From: Opitutus sp.
GTDB lineage: Bacteria > Verrucomicrobiota > Verrucomicrobiia > Opitutales > Opitutaceae
Direction of reading: 5' to 3'
Assembly (NCBI GenBank): GCA_013821985.1
Contig: PNJQ01000036.1
Coordinates: forward strand, 1-35,796
Length of the DNA: 35,796 bases
How positions within the stretch are numbered: the stretch's first letter is position 1; each line of letters starts with the position of its first letter. Position numbers and translations under genes: made by a program. This document shows, in pieces, positions 18,679-27,106 of the stretch. A model generated the notes under the pieces. It did not search any database and had not been told where the DNA came from. It worked only from the letters and a program-made list of their open reading frames with translations.

Positions 18679-20049
18679 TCAGCGCCCCTTGCCGAAGAGC
18701 ATCACGTGAATCGTCTTCAGCACGATCGAGGCGTCGAGCACGAATGAGAAAAAGCGGATGTAGTAGAGGTCGTATTCCAGCTTCCGCATCGTGTCTTCCA
18801 GATTCGCGCCATACGGGTAGTTCACTTGCGCCCAGCCGGTGATGCCGGGTTTGACGAGGTGGCGGAAGTGGTAACACGGGATCTTCTGCTCGTATTCCTC
18901 GACGAGCTTCACCCACTCGGCGCGCGGGCCGATCAGGCTCATGTCGCCACGCAGCACGTTCCAAAGTTGCGGCGCCTCGTCGAGGCGGATGGCGCGCAGG
19001 AAGCGCCCGAGCGGCGTGATGCGATCGTCGCCCTCGCGGGTGTAGGCGTCGCCCGTGTGGTGGACGCGCATCGTGCGCAACTTGTAGGCCTCGAAGAGCA
19101 CGCGATTGCGACCGACGCGCGTCTGCTGGAAGAACACCGGCCCACGGTCCTGCAGCCAGATAATCGCGGCGATGAACGGAAATAGGGGGGCGAACAACGC
19201 GAGGCCGGTCACCGACAGCACGACGTCGCTCAGGCGTTTCAGCCGCTCGAATACCGGCTCGCGCGCGATCTGAAAGCCCTCCTGGAAGAGCCAGGTCTGG
19301 TTCAGCCGATAGAGGGGAATTTTCCGCCAGTAAACCTGATGAAACAGCTCAAGCGTGTAGGTCGGCACGCCGGAAAAATTCAGCTCCGTCAACCGTTGCG
19401 CCACCGCGGAGGGGAGTTCGTGACTCGATTCGCGCACGATGACGGCATCGATTTGCCCGGAATACTGATCGAGGTAGTGGACGACATCGCCGAACGGCGG
19501 GGTCGAGATCGTGCCGGAGACATCGGCGGTCCGCACAAAAGTCTCGTGCGTGGCAAACAGCACCGTCTGCGCCATTTGGTTTTTGCGGCACTCCTCCTTG
19601 AAGGCGATGCAGCTCTCCGGCGAGCCGAGGAAAATGAAGAACCGCGGGAGTTCGTGCGAATGCGCCCACTGGTAGATCAGTCGGCGATATCCGAGCGAAA
19701 GCGGGATGACGGCGAGGTAGGATACGGCGGTTACGAGACGGCTGGTTTGCAGCGGAAACCCGCTCGGAATAAACGCGTAGGTGAGCAGCAGGGTGAAGAG
19801 CAGCACGCCCGTTTGCGCGATGGTGTGCATGCTCGCATAGGTGATCGAGAGCATGTCCGTGCGGCTGCTGTAACCATCGATGAGATAAACGCCGAGGAAG
19901 TGGATCACGACCGGCAGCTGCAGCGCGCCGATGATCCAGACGCCCGGCTCCGCCAGTCCGCGTCCCCACGCCACGATGTTGAAGCACAACACCACCGCGA
20001 GAGCGTCGAGCAGCACGAGCAGCAGCGAGACTTGACGCGAGGATTTCAT
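18679..20049 (-). CDS. Undecaprenyl-phosphate glycosylphosphotransferase (WbaP/WcaJ/EpsE type)
   Basis: Initiates surface polysaccharide synthesis by transferring a sugar-1-phosphate from a nucleotide sugar to the lipid carrier at the inner membrane. The protein has 456 aa. Four N-terminal membrane segments lie at about 8-25, 36-57, 73-94 and 107-125. A nucleotide-binding-like middle domain covers about 135-250. The membrane-re-entrant helix starts at about 273 (LSDVVLSVTGLALFAPLF), followed by the catalytic bacterial sugar transferase domain. Its hallmarks are RVGRN, YKLRTM (322-327), the catalytic D357-E358 pair in RLDEAPQLWNVLRGDMSL, IGPRAEW, and KPGITGWAQVNYPYG. The start is ATG 20049, rejecting a low-complexity extension to 20286. 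It is the last gene of the polysaccharide cluster, 52 bases after the preceding glycosyltransferase. The sugar cannot be deduced. Confidence 0.94.
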   Translation of the reverse strand: MKSSRQVSLLLVLLDALAVVLCFNIVAWGRGLAEPGVWIIGALQLPVVIHFLGVYLIDGYSSRTDMLSITYASMHTIAQTGVLLFTLLLTYAFIPSGFPLQTSRLVTAVSYLAVIPLSLGYRRLIYQWAHSHELPRFFIFLGSPESCIAFKEECRKNQMAQTVLFATHETFVRTADVSGTISTPPFGDVVHYLDQYSGQIDAVIVRESSHELPSAVAQRLTELNFSGVPTYTLELFHQVYWRKIPLYRLNQTWLFQEGFQIAREPVFERLKRLSDVVLSVTGLALFAPLFPFIAAIIWLQDRGPVFFQQTRVGRNRVLFEAYKLRTMRVHHTGDAYTREGDDRITPLGRFLRAIRLDEAPQLWNVLRGDMSLIGPRAEWVKLVEEYEQKIPCYHFRHLVKPGITGWAQVNYPYGANLEDTMRKLEYDLYYIRFFSFVLDASIVLKTIHVMLFGKGR

Positions 20050-20101
20050 GCGGCGACCACAGCCAAGCAAACTGTCGGGGCGAGCGGGTAGCAACGCCGA
20101 T

Positions 20102-21295
20102 TCATGTGTCGGCGGAGTCGGAGAGCAATTGGTCCCAGGCGGCCAGTTGTGCCTCGAATTGAAAATGGCGCTCGAACGCGCGTCGTGCGTGGGCGCGCAG
20201 AGCGGAGGTGATCGCGGCGTCCGCGCGCCAGGCGAGAATGGTCTCGGCCAATTCGCCGGCGGCTCCGGTCGGCACGGCCCGGCCACACCGCTCGCGCGTG
20301 ATCAGCGCCGCGATGGCGCTGTCGGTCGGCCCGACGAATAACGCCGGCCGGCCCGCGGCCAGGATGCCGGCGAGCTTGCTCGGATTGACGAGGCGCTCGA
20401 AGCCGCCGCGCAGCGTCACGGCATGCACATCCGCCGCGGCCAGCGCCACGGCAAGTTGTCCGCGCGGCACGGCGGGAAGAAAACGGACATTTGTGAGCCG
20501 GCGCGCGGCGACCGACCGCCGAACCTCCGTCAGGCGCGGGCCGCTTCCGACGAACGCGAAGACAATTCCGGGATGAGCCCGCAGTCGCTCGGCGCCGTCG
20601 AGCAGCGTCGAGAATTCGTGCACGCGTCCCAGATTACCGGAGTAAGCGACGAGAAACTTATCCACCACGTCCCATGTGGCGCGCTGCGCTGCGACATCCG
20701 CCGGGCGAGCCGGTTCGGCGAGTTCGCGCGGCGCCCAGTTCGGCATCACGCGGACCCTCCCAGTCGGCACGCCCTGACGCACGACCGTCTCGTGCAGGTC
20801 GGCGCCGACCACGACGCAGGTCGCGGAGTTTCGCCATGCACGGTTGCGCGTCCAACGCAGCGGTGCGAGCAAGGGCGCAAGCCAGGCTCCGGTGTGCTGG
20901 GGCACAATCTCCGGATAGATGTCCTGAATCCATTGCACAACGCGCGCACCGCGTTGGCGCGCGAGCCCGGTCAGCGCCGCCGCCAGCATGGGAGGATCGG
21001 TCTTGAGGACGACCCAGTCGTCCGGTTGAGCGAGTTCCGAGACGACCCGCCGGGCTCGGACGAGAAACTCACGGTAATTCATCGCGCGTGCGAGCAGGCC
21101 ATGGTGGATGTCTGCGCCGCCCGTGCGGTGGATCGTAACGCCCGCGTGGACGGCGGGTCCAACGCCCGCAGCCACGACATGCACCTCGCGTCCGCGCGCC
21201 GCGAGACCCTGCGTGAGATCGGTCAGCAATTGTGCCGTCGCCGCCTCGTTGGGCCAATAGACGCGGTTGACGAAAATGAGTTTGGGCTCGGACAA
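20102..21295 (-). CDS. Glycosyltransferase family 4 (WbuB/WcaI-like)
   Basis: GT-B fold retaining glycosyltransferase of 397 aa, expected to add a sugar to the lipid-linked repeat unit on the cytoplasmic face. The N-terminal acceptor domain carries WIQDIYPEI (122-130), typical of the WbuB group that acts on UDP- or GDP-amino-sugars. The donor domain has AYSGNLGRVHEF (217-228), FVGSGPR (248-254) and the nucleotide-binding NPSKLAGILAAGRPALF (304-320). It starts with TTG 21295, 3 bases after the stop of the upstream GT2 gene. No ATG fits before conserved sequence, so the non-ATG start is probably real. Confidence 0.9.
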   Translation of the reverse strand: MSEPKLIFVNRVYWPNEAATAQLLTDLTQGLAARGREVHVVAAGVGPAVHAGVTIHRTGGADIHHGLLARAMNYREFLVRARRVVSELAQPDDWVVLKTDPPMLAAALTGLARQRGARVVQWIQDIYPEIVPQHTGAWLAPLLAPLRWTRNRAWRNSATCVVVGADLHETVVRQGVPTGRVRVMPNWAPRELAEPARPADVAAQRATWDVVDKFLVAYSGNLGRVHEFSTLLDGAERLRAHPGIVFAFVGSGPRLTEVRRSVAARRLTNVRFLPAVPRGQLAVALAAADVHAVTLRGGFERLVNPSKLAGILAAGRPALFVGPTDSAIAALITRERCGRAVPTGAAGELAETILAWRADAAITSALRAHARRAFERHFQFEAQLAAWDQLLSDSADT

Positions 21296-21298
21296 GAT

Positions 21299-22150
21299 TC
21301 AGCGTCGCCGCCGCAGCTCCGCCGCCTTGGCGGCGCTGAGAAATTCATACCACGCCATCAACCGGCAAAAAACCAAACCGCGGTAACCGTCGAGGAATCC
21401 CGCGCGCCACACGTAGTGATAGAGAAAACGCAGCGTCGGCCGGAACGGGAGGCGCCACGCGAGGCGGCGCAGGCGGCGTTTGCGCGCGAGACCGGCGTCC
21501 AGCGCCGGCGAGGAAAGGTCATTCTCGGCCGCGACTTGCTGCTGCGCCTCCCAGTTGCTGTAGCGGTTGTGCTTTTCGACCCACGTCGCGACGTCCGGAA
21601 ACGCGTAATGCTCCATCTCGCCTGGCAGATAACCGGCGCTTCCCTCGAGCAGAACGTGCTCGTGCACCTCGTTGTCGCCACTGCCGGTGTCGGTGCCTGC
21701 CGCGCGCTCGTAGCGGCCGAGGCGGTGCCGGAAGAAGCGCAGGTTCCAGCTGGGAAAATAACCGCAGTGATTCAGCCAACCATCGAGGAACCAGAAGCGC
21801 CGGTTCACGTAATAGCCGGTGTGCGACGAATTCGCCGCGGTGGCGATCGCGCGCATCGCCGCTTCGAGTTCGGGCGTGGCGCGTTCGTCCGCGTCGATGA
21901 TGAAGACCCACTCGTGCTTCCAGGCGACGTTCGCCAGTGCCCAGTTCTTCTTTTTGGGGAATTCGCCGTTCCACCGGAAATCAACCACGCGCGCACCGGC
22001 CCGCTCCGCGATCGCGGCCGTGCCGTCGGTGCTGCCGGAATCGACCACCACGACCTCGTCGCAAAACGCCACCGACGCCAGACACGCCGCGAGATTGGCC
22101 GCTTCGTTCTTCACGGGAATGAGCACCGAGATGGGAGCGCGGTCAGGCAT
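21299..22150 (-). CDS. Glycosyltransferase family 2 (WaaE/KdtX-like)
   Basis: GT-A fold inverting glycosyltransferase of 283 aa. It resembles the beta-1,4-glucosyltransferase WaaE group that decorates LPS core. Signatures are SVLIPVKNEAANL (8-20), VVVVDSGSTDGT (33-44) for nucleotide binding, GEFPKKKNWAL (62-72), and the metal-binding DAD at 86-88 in VFIIDADER. The C-terminus is basic and has aromatic, possibly membrane-associating segments (LRFLYHYVWRAGFLDGY). The start is ATG 22150, which overlaps the upstream ligase/polymerase gene by 8 bases (ATGCCTGA). The ORF extension to 22234 lacks homology. Confidence 0.92.
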   Translation of the reverse strand: MPDRAPISVLIPVKNEAANLAACLASVAFCDEVVVVDSGSTDGTAAIAERAGARVVDFRWNGEFPKKKNWALANVAWKHEWVFIIDADERATPELEAAMRAIATAANSSHTGYYVNRRFWFLDGWLNHCGYFPSWNLRFFRHRLGRYERAAGTDTGSGDNEVHEHVLLEGSAGYLPGEMEHYAFPDVATWVEKHNRYSNWEAQQQVAAENDLSSPALDAGLARKRRLRRLAWRLPFRPTLRFLYHYVWRAGFLDGYRGLVFCRLMAWYEFLSAAKAAELRRRR

Positions 22151-23633
22151 GCGGGGCGCCGTTCTCCTCCTGTTGGGACACGAAATCAAGGCGCGCGTAG
22201 CGGCCGGCGACGAAGAGGCCGAGCCAGAATCCAACCATCACGGATGGGTTGGCGAATGGAAACTCGACCCACGCGTAAAGCAGCACGAGTCCGCACCCGG
22301 CGAGCAGGTAACGCGGCAGGCTCGAGGCGACGCGTCGCCACTTCACCCGCCAGAGCGGGGCGACGCCGAGCAGCAACAGACACACCGTGCCGGCAAATCC
22401 GACTTCCGCCAACGCTTGAAACCAGTCGTTGTGCGCCTCGCGATAGACGCGGGCTCCGAACCAGAGTTCACCAGGCCGCTGCGAGTTGAAGATGCGGAAT
22501 ACATCGCCGTAGCTCTCAAGACCCCAGCCGAACACGGGCTTCTCCGCCGCCATGCGCCACGTGTCGGCATAGAGTTGCAGCCGCGAATTCAGCGTGTCCT
22601 CCGCCGTGATCGCCTGGATTTGCTCGGTCGTAAGCTGGGCGCGGCTGCGGATGACGTCCCGGCTGAGATAAAGGATGCCTGCGAGCGCCACGACCGCGGC
22701 GAGGACAATCGCGCCGATCTGCAAGGCGGCCGATTCGTGATGCGCGCGCCGCCGGCGCACGGTGTAGGCGAGAAAATGGGTCAGCGCGCCGGCGAGGAAC
22801 AGCATCTCAAGCGCTGTGCTGGAGCGCGAGCCGCTCAGCGGCGCGGTGGCGGCGATAAACACCACGGCCACCGACCCGAGGAAAACCGGCGAGTGCCAGA
22901 AATCGCGGTGTCCACCCCGACGCAGCGTGTGAAAGAGCAGCGCGAGGCAGGCCGCGAGATTCAGCGTGGTGAATGCGCCCCAGTGATTGTGATAGACGAA
23001 GGTGGCAAAGAAGTAGGGTTGCAACGTCGGCACCATGCCGAACCAAAGACCGTTCGCTCCGGTGAGTTTCTGGAACGTGCCGAACACCGCGAGTGCGAGC
23101 GCATTCACGGCGATGACGGTGAGGAGGACGCGCAGCGACCGTTTGCGCTGCAGAATGAGAAACGCGTTGTAGCAGGAGAGCACGATGCCGTTGAACTGCC
23201 AGAGTTCGCGCCACGACAAGTCCGGTCGCGCCGAACTCGGCAGCCAGCTCCAGTGGGGCGTGATGTGCTGAAACATCTGCTCGCCCTGGTGCATGACAAT
23301 GCGCGTCGAGGGATTGAAGCAGCTCACGACCACGAGCAGGTCGAACAGGAGGAGCGGCCAAAGGTGCCGGAACGGTCCGTTGCCCGCCGCCCCGACCTGG
23401 CGCAGACTGCCCCACGCGACGAAAAAGAGCAGCGCACCAAGGGTGGCCCAAACCAGCAGCCCTTGCCGCGCGCCCGGTGACTGGCCGCCGAACCACCACG
23501 ACAAGCCGACGACCAGCACACCCAGGTGGAACAACACCAGGGTTTCCCAAATGCGCGGCACCCGGGGCTCGCGCGGCATGGGCGCATTCGAGAAGGCGCG
23601 CTGCACGGGTGGAGGGGAATCGCGCTCACTCAT
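22143..23633 (-). CDS. O-antigen ligase/polymerase family membrane protein (PF04932-type)
   Basis: Polytopic inner-membrane protein of 496 aa with about ten or more hydrophobic segments, beginning with LVLFHLGVLVVGLSWW. Proteins of this family either polymerise repeat units (Wzy) or ligate polysaccharide to lipid A-core or another acceptor (WaaL). A large extramembrane loop carries NSRLQLYADTWRMAAEKPVFGWGLESYG and then EAHNDWFQALAEVGFAG. The latter contains the family's HNxxL-like signature with its essential His. The start is ATG 23633, overlapping the upstream GT4 stop by 8 bases (ATGAGTGA). The frame extension to 23792 is composition-driven. A second polymerase-like protein is encoded at 27103-28539, so this one may be the ligase, but sequence alone does not settle this. 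Confidence 0.88.
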   Translation of the reverse strand: MSERDSPPPVQRAFSNAPMPREPRVPRIWETLVLFHLGVLVVGLSWWFGGQSPGARQGLLVWATLGALLFFVAWGSLRQVGAAGNGPFRHLWPLLLFDLLVVVSCFNPSTRIVMHQGEQMFQHITPHWSWLPSSARPDLSWRELWQFNGIVLSCYNAFLILQRKRSLRVLLTVIAVNALALAVFGTFQKLTGANGLWFGMVPTLQPYFFATFVYHNHWGAFTTLNLAACLALLFHTLRRGGHRDFWHSPVFLGSVAVVFIAATAPLSGSRSSTALEMLFLAGALTHFLAYTVRRRRAHHESAALQIGAIVLAAVVALAGILYLSRDVIRSRAQLTTEQIQAITAEDTLNSRLQLYADTWRMAAEKPVFGWGLESYGDVFRIFNSQRPGELWFGARVYREAHNDWFQALAEVGFAGTVCLLLLGVAPLWRVKWRRVASSLPRYLLAGCGLVLLYAWVEFPFANPSVMVGFWLGLFVAGRYARLDFVSQQEENGAPHA

Positions 23634-24750
23634 GCCGGAGTTGCCGATAGAATTCCGCGAGCCGCGCGGCGGCACGCTCCCAAGTGAAGTCGCGCCGCAT
23701 CCACGCGCGACCGGCCGCGCCGCGTTGGCGCAGCACGTGGTCGTCCGAGGCGAGCGCGGCCTGCAGCGTCTGTGGCCACTGCTCCCACGCACTGCACCAG
23801 CCGGCCTGGTGCGTGTGCAATTCCCTCCACGGGGTCTTGTCCGTCACGAGCGCGGGGACTCCGGCCGCGAGAGCCTCGGCGATGACGAGGCCGAAGTTTT
23901 CCGAATGCGACGGCAAGACGAAGAGCGACGCGACCGCGAACGGCGGTGGCGTGATGGCACCGTCGAAGGCCGCGGCATTTTCCCGCGCGCCGGCGTCGGC
24001 GATCCAGCGGTTGATCTCCGTGGCATCGTATTCCTCGGCCACGCCGACGAGCAGCAGGAACCAATCACCCCGATTCCGGCTCATCCAGAGGTCGAACAAT
24101 TCCCGCACGCGCTTTTTGCGGTGAAACCGGGAATAGAACACCGCGACGCGGCGCCCGCGAATGGTTGGACAAAGTGCGAACCATGTCTCGCGCGCCGCTA
24201 CGAGTTCGGCCTCGGTGGGAAGCTCGACGCCGTTTGGTGCCACGCAGATCGGCTGACGAAAACCGAGCTGTCGGATGTCGTCGGCCTCGTCCGGACTTGT
24301 CGCATGCCAACCGGCGGCAGCCGTGAACGCGCCGGGATGCACGAACCGTTCCGCGAGACGCTTGCGCCAGCGCCGATGCTCGTAAGCCCAGCCGCTCATC
24401 ATGCCGCGCGGGGAAACCACGAGCGGCGCCCCGTGCGTGCGTGCGCCTTGTTGGGCATAGTGCAGCGTGCGCAACCACAGCGCGTGCGCATGCACGATCT
24501 CGTAGGCGGCCGTCGCGAGGTGACGCTGCAGGCCGGCGGAGCGGCAGAGCCAGCGCGGGACATCGCGCGGAAACACGTGGATGCGGGCTGCGTCATTCTC
24601 CGGCGGCAGCATCGACTGGCCGGCTTCCAACGTCGTGAGCAAAGTCGTGTCGATGCCGGAGCGCGCCGTGGCATTGGCCAGCGCCCGCACGGATTTCGAC
24701 GGACCGCCGTGCCTTTCCTCCAGACTGGGCACGATGTGACAAAGACGCAT
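23626..24750 (-). CDS. Glycosyltransferase family 4
   Basis: GT-B fold retaining enzyme of 374 aa. The N-terminus MRLCHIVPSLEERHGGPSKS is typical of GT4 with its glycine-rich first loop. The donor half shows VAPNGVELP (170-178), VAVFYSRFHRKKRV (202-215), and the EX7E element in SENFGLVIAEAL (283-294; E284 and E292) followed by AAGVPALVTDKTPW. The start is ATG 24750; the ORF extension to 24990 crosses the upstream gene and is rejected. It lies 8 bases after the upstream GT4 stop and overlaps the next gene by 8 bases. Sugar specificity is unknown. Confidence 0.92.
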   Translation of the reverse strand: MRLCHIVPSLEERHGGPSKSVRALANATARSGIDTTLLTTLEAGQSMLPPENDAARIHVFPRDVPRWLCRSAGLQRHLATAAYEIVHAHALWLRTLHYAQQGARTHGAPLVVSPRGMMSGWAYEHRRWRKRLAERFVHPGAFTAAAGWHATSPDEADDIRQLGFRQPICVAPNGVELPTEAELVAARETWFALCPTIRGRRVAVFYSRFHRKKRVRELFDLWMSRNRGDWFLLLVGVAEEYDATEINRWIADAGARENAAAFDGAITPPPFAVASLFVLPSHSENFGLVIAEALAAGVPALVTDKTPWRELHTHQAGWCSAWEQWPQTLQAALASDDHVLRQRGAAGRAWMRRDFTWERAAARLAEFYRQLRHE

Positions 24751-24758
24751 GGGGCGGA

Positions 24759-25931
24759 TCAGCGGGGCAAAGTTCCGGTCAACTCCGCGAAATCGGCGAG
24801 CAACGCCTCGGCGAATGCCGGGAAATCGTAACACTGCACATCCGCGCGCGCCTGCTCGGCTAGGCGGCGACGCAAAGCTGCGTCGCGAATGAGTGCTTCG
24901 AGCGCACGCGCAAGGCGGAGCGCCGCATCCGGCGCTTTGTGGTCGAACACGAGTCCGTTCTCTCCGTCGCGCACGAAATCGCGGAAGCACGCAAGATTCG
25001 AGACGACGGGCGCCGCGCCGGCGGCCATCGCTTCGGCAACCGCGACGCCAAACGTCTCGCCCTGTTCGGCGAGGCTCGGATAGCAGAAGACATCCATCCG
25101 CTGATAGATCGCCGCCAGCGTGCGCTCGTTGAATTGCGGATCGAGCAGGTGCACACGGTTACTATAGCCGGCGAGTGCGAGCTTGCTCAGCAGCTTCCCG
25201 CGGAACACCGCGCCCGAACCGCCGCGTTCGACGTCCGATGGTCCGCAAAGAATGAGACGCCAGGGCGGCAGGCCGGCCTGCTCGCTGACGATCTTTAGCG
25301 CGTCGGCGAGCAACACGAGGCCCTTCTCTTCGTGGATCCGACCGGCGAAACCGAGCGTGACTTCGGCATCGTCCCCGCGGGGCGACAGGAAATGCGGCAC
25401 CGCCTGCGGTTGGGCGAGCAGGCTCCAGTTGATCGGGTATCCGGTGATGCGGATGGCCGGAGCGAGCGCGGGGTTTTCTTCGAGGACCCGCTCACGCACG
25501 AGTGAACTCGGGGCCAGCACGCGTGCGAGATGCGAGTAGCGGCGATATTGTCCCTTGGGCATTCGCCCGGTCATCACCACGACTTTGCCCGCGCGCGGCA
25601 GCAGGCGTCCGAGCCAGACGGGCAGCGCAACGGCGTTGCAGACGATGATGTCGGCCTCGGGAATCCGGCGAGACACCCGCCAGCTCCAGAGGAAATCGCA
25701 AAGCAAGTTTTGCCAGATCGAGCGCTTGTGGTCGTAGCCGCGCAACCTCCGGTGCGTGACGCCATCGACGGTTTCCTCGTCGGGAAACCCGCGCCATTGG
25801 CGCGAGTAGCTGACGACCTGGTGGCCGCGCGCCGCGAATTCGCGGCCAAGGTGGAACCAGGATTTTTCGGTCGAACCCCCGCCGAGGGGCGGCACGGGCA
25901 GGAAGAAGCCGTTGACGATGGTGATGCGCAT
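24759..25931 (-). CDS. Glycosyltransferase family 4
   Basis: GT-B fold retaining glycosyltransferase of 390 aa. It starts MRITIVNGFFLPVPPLGGGSTE, with the N-terminal glycine-rich acceptor loop. The donor domain shows GFAGRIHEEKGL (194-205), LILCGPSD (226-233), and GETFGVAVAEAMAAGAAPVV (291-310) with the paired glutamates E292 and E300. The start is ATG 25931. The open frame to 26558 overlaps the adjacent membrane protein gene in another frame and is not coding. It follows the GT-C-like gene by 5 bases. Confidence 0.92.
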   Translation of the reverse strand: MRITIVNGFFLPVPPLGGGSTEKSWFHLGREFAARGHQVVSYSRQWRGFPDEETVDGVTHRRLRGYDHKRSIWQNLLCDFLWSWRVSRRIPEADIIVCNAVALPVWLGRLLPRAGKVVVMTGRMPKGQYRRYSHLARVLAPSSLVRERVLEENPALAPAIRITGYPINWSLLAQPQAVPHFLSPRGDDAEVTLGFAGRIHEEKGLVLLADALKIVSEQAGLPPWRLILCGPSDVERGGSGAVFRGKLLSKLALAGYSNRVHLLDPQFNERTLAAIYQRMDVFCYPSLAEQGETFGVAVAEAMAAGAAPVVSNLACFRDFVRDGENGLVFDHKAPDAALRLARALEALIRDAALRRRLAEQARADVQCYDFPAFAEALLADFAELTGTLPR

Positions 25932-25936
25932 GGGCT

Positions 25937-27106
25937 TCAGACCGAAAAACGCTGCAAAGCAAACGCCGCGCAGGCGAGGGAAACCGCCGCGGTCACCGGT
26001 GCGAGCCAGCGCCAGGTTGCCGGCGGCAGCCACAGCCACAGCGCCACCAGAGCTCCGGGCGCTCCCCACAGGAAGTAGCGGTCGAAACTGTGGAAACCCC
26101 AATACGGCCCGGCGCAGACCGCGAGGGCACCGTTGAACACGAAGGCGAGCAGCAGGAAATTGCGCGCACGGTGCGCCGGGTCGGTCCGATTCCGCTGGAA
26201 TCGATTCCACGCCACCGGGGCGAGCACCAGCAGCGCCGCGACATGGGCGTAGATGTAGCCGATTTTCCAAAGCGGAATATCGAGCCGCCACGGCGTGAGC
26301 AACAGGTGGCGGAACGGGAAATCCCAGTGACCGCTCGCGCCGCCCAATGCGGCGACGGTGGTCGGATCGAGGTTCATCTGCGCCAGGTTGCCGCCGTAAA
26401 CCCGCAGTTGATGAAACAGATCGCCGTAGGCCCAGAGATTGAACGCGGCCAGCGGCAGGGCGCCGAGCACGCAGCCGAGCGCGAAGCGCAGCGACATCGG
26501 TCCACGGACCGTGTGGGTTGCACCCAGCCACGCGCACAGTAATCCCGCCGCAACCCATGCGACGCCGAAGGGCCGGGTGGCCACCATCATTCCTGCGAGG
26601 ACACCTGCGCCAAGCCAGCGCTCGCGGCCGAAACTCACTGCGGCCGCAAGTCCGAGCGTCAGATAGATTGCCTCACTCATTGGCGAGAGGGAGGAAAGCA
26701 GCCACACCGGCGGTGCACATCCGACGAGCAAGGCGAGCATTCGGTTCGCGGTGATACGGTAGAAAAGCCAACTGACGATGCCGCTCAACAGCGGTGCGAT
26801 CCCCAACAGCGCCGCACTGGAGACACCGGCGCGCAGTGGCACCGCCAGCAGCGCCGGCCAGAGCGGAAAGAAGCGGGTGTCATTCATCGCCACGGTGCCG
26901 ATCGTGTTCGGATGCGCAATGGCCGCCGCGAGCCGGAGAAATGAGTCCGCATCGCCGCCACCGGCGAGCAATTGTTCCGTCGTGACGCCGCGCGACATCA
27001 ACCAGCCGATCGCCCCAACGCGCAGCAACACCGGGGCGCCCAGAAGCAGGAGCAAGGTCCGGGTTCCACCTTGCTCGGGCGCCGGATCGACGCGGGGAAT
27101 CGTCAT
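25937..27106 (-). CDS. Multi-pass membrane protein, GT-C/PIG-V-like glycosyltransferase candidate
   Basis: 389 aa with about nine to eleven hydrophobic segments. The first extramembrane loop after TM1 carries acidic residues (GGGDADSFLRLA, D52 and D54). It is followed by NDTRFFPLWPALLAVPL, reminiscent of the FFPLYP motif of bacterial PIG-V/mannosyltransferase-like GT-C proteins. Such enzymes use polyprenyl-phosphate sugars and act on the periplasmic side. The start is ATG 27106, sharing an ATGA with the upstream Wzy-like gene. The frame upstream to 27223 is rejected. Function is inferred from topology, a weak motif and context. A sugar-modifying transferase of the polysaccharide is the best guess. 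Confidence 0.72.
   Translation of the reverse strand: MTIPRVDPAPEQGGTRTLLLLLGAPVLLRVGAIGWLMSRGVTTEQLLAGGGDADSFLRLAAAIAHPNTIGTVAMNDTRFFPLWPALLAVPLRAGVSSAALLGIAPLLSGIVSWLFYRITANRMLALLVGCAPPVWLLSSLSPMSEAIYLTLGLAAAVSFGRERWLGAGVLAGMMVATRPFGVAWVAAGLLCAWLGATHTVRGPMSLRFALGCVLGALPLAAFNLWAYGDLFHQLRVYGGNLAQMNLDPTTVAALGGASGHWDFPFRHLLLTPWRLDIPLWKIGYIYAHVAALLVLAPVAWNRFQRNRTDPAHRARNFLLLAFVFNGALAVCAGPYWGFHSFDRYFLWGAPGALVALWLWLPPATWRWLAPVTAAVSLACAAFALQRFSV

Noticed and set aside
20423..23480. Long plus-strand frames (688 and 553 codons) opposite the glycosyltransferase genes
   Set aside because: They run antisense to genes with intact catalytic motifs and are rich in Arg, His, Asp, Glu and Ala without any family signature.
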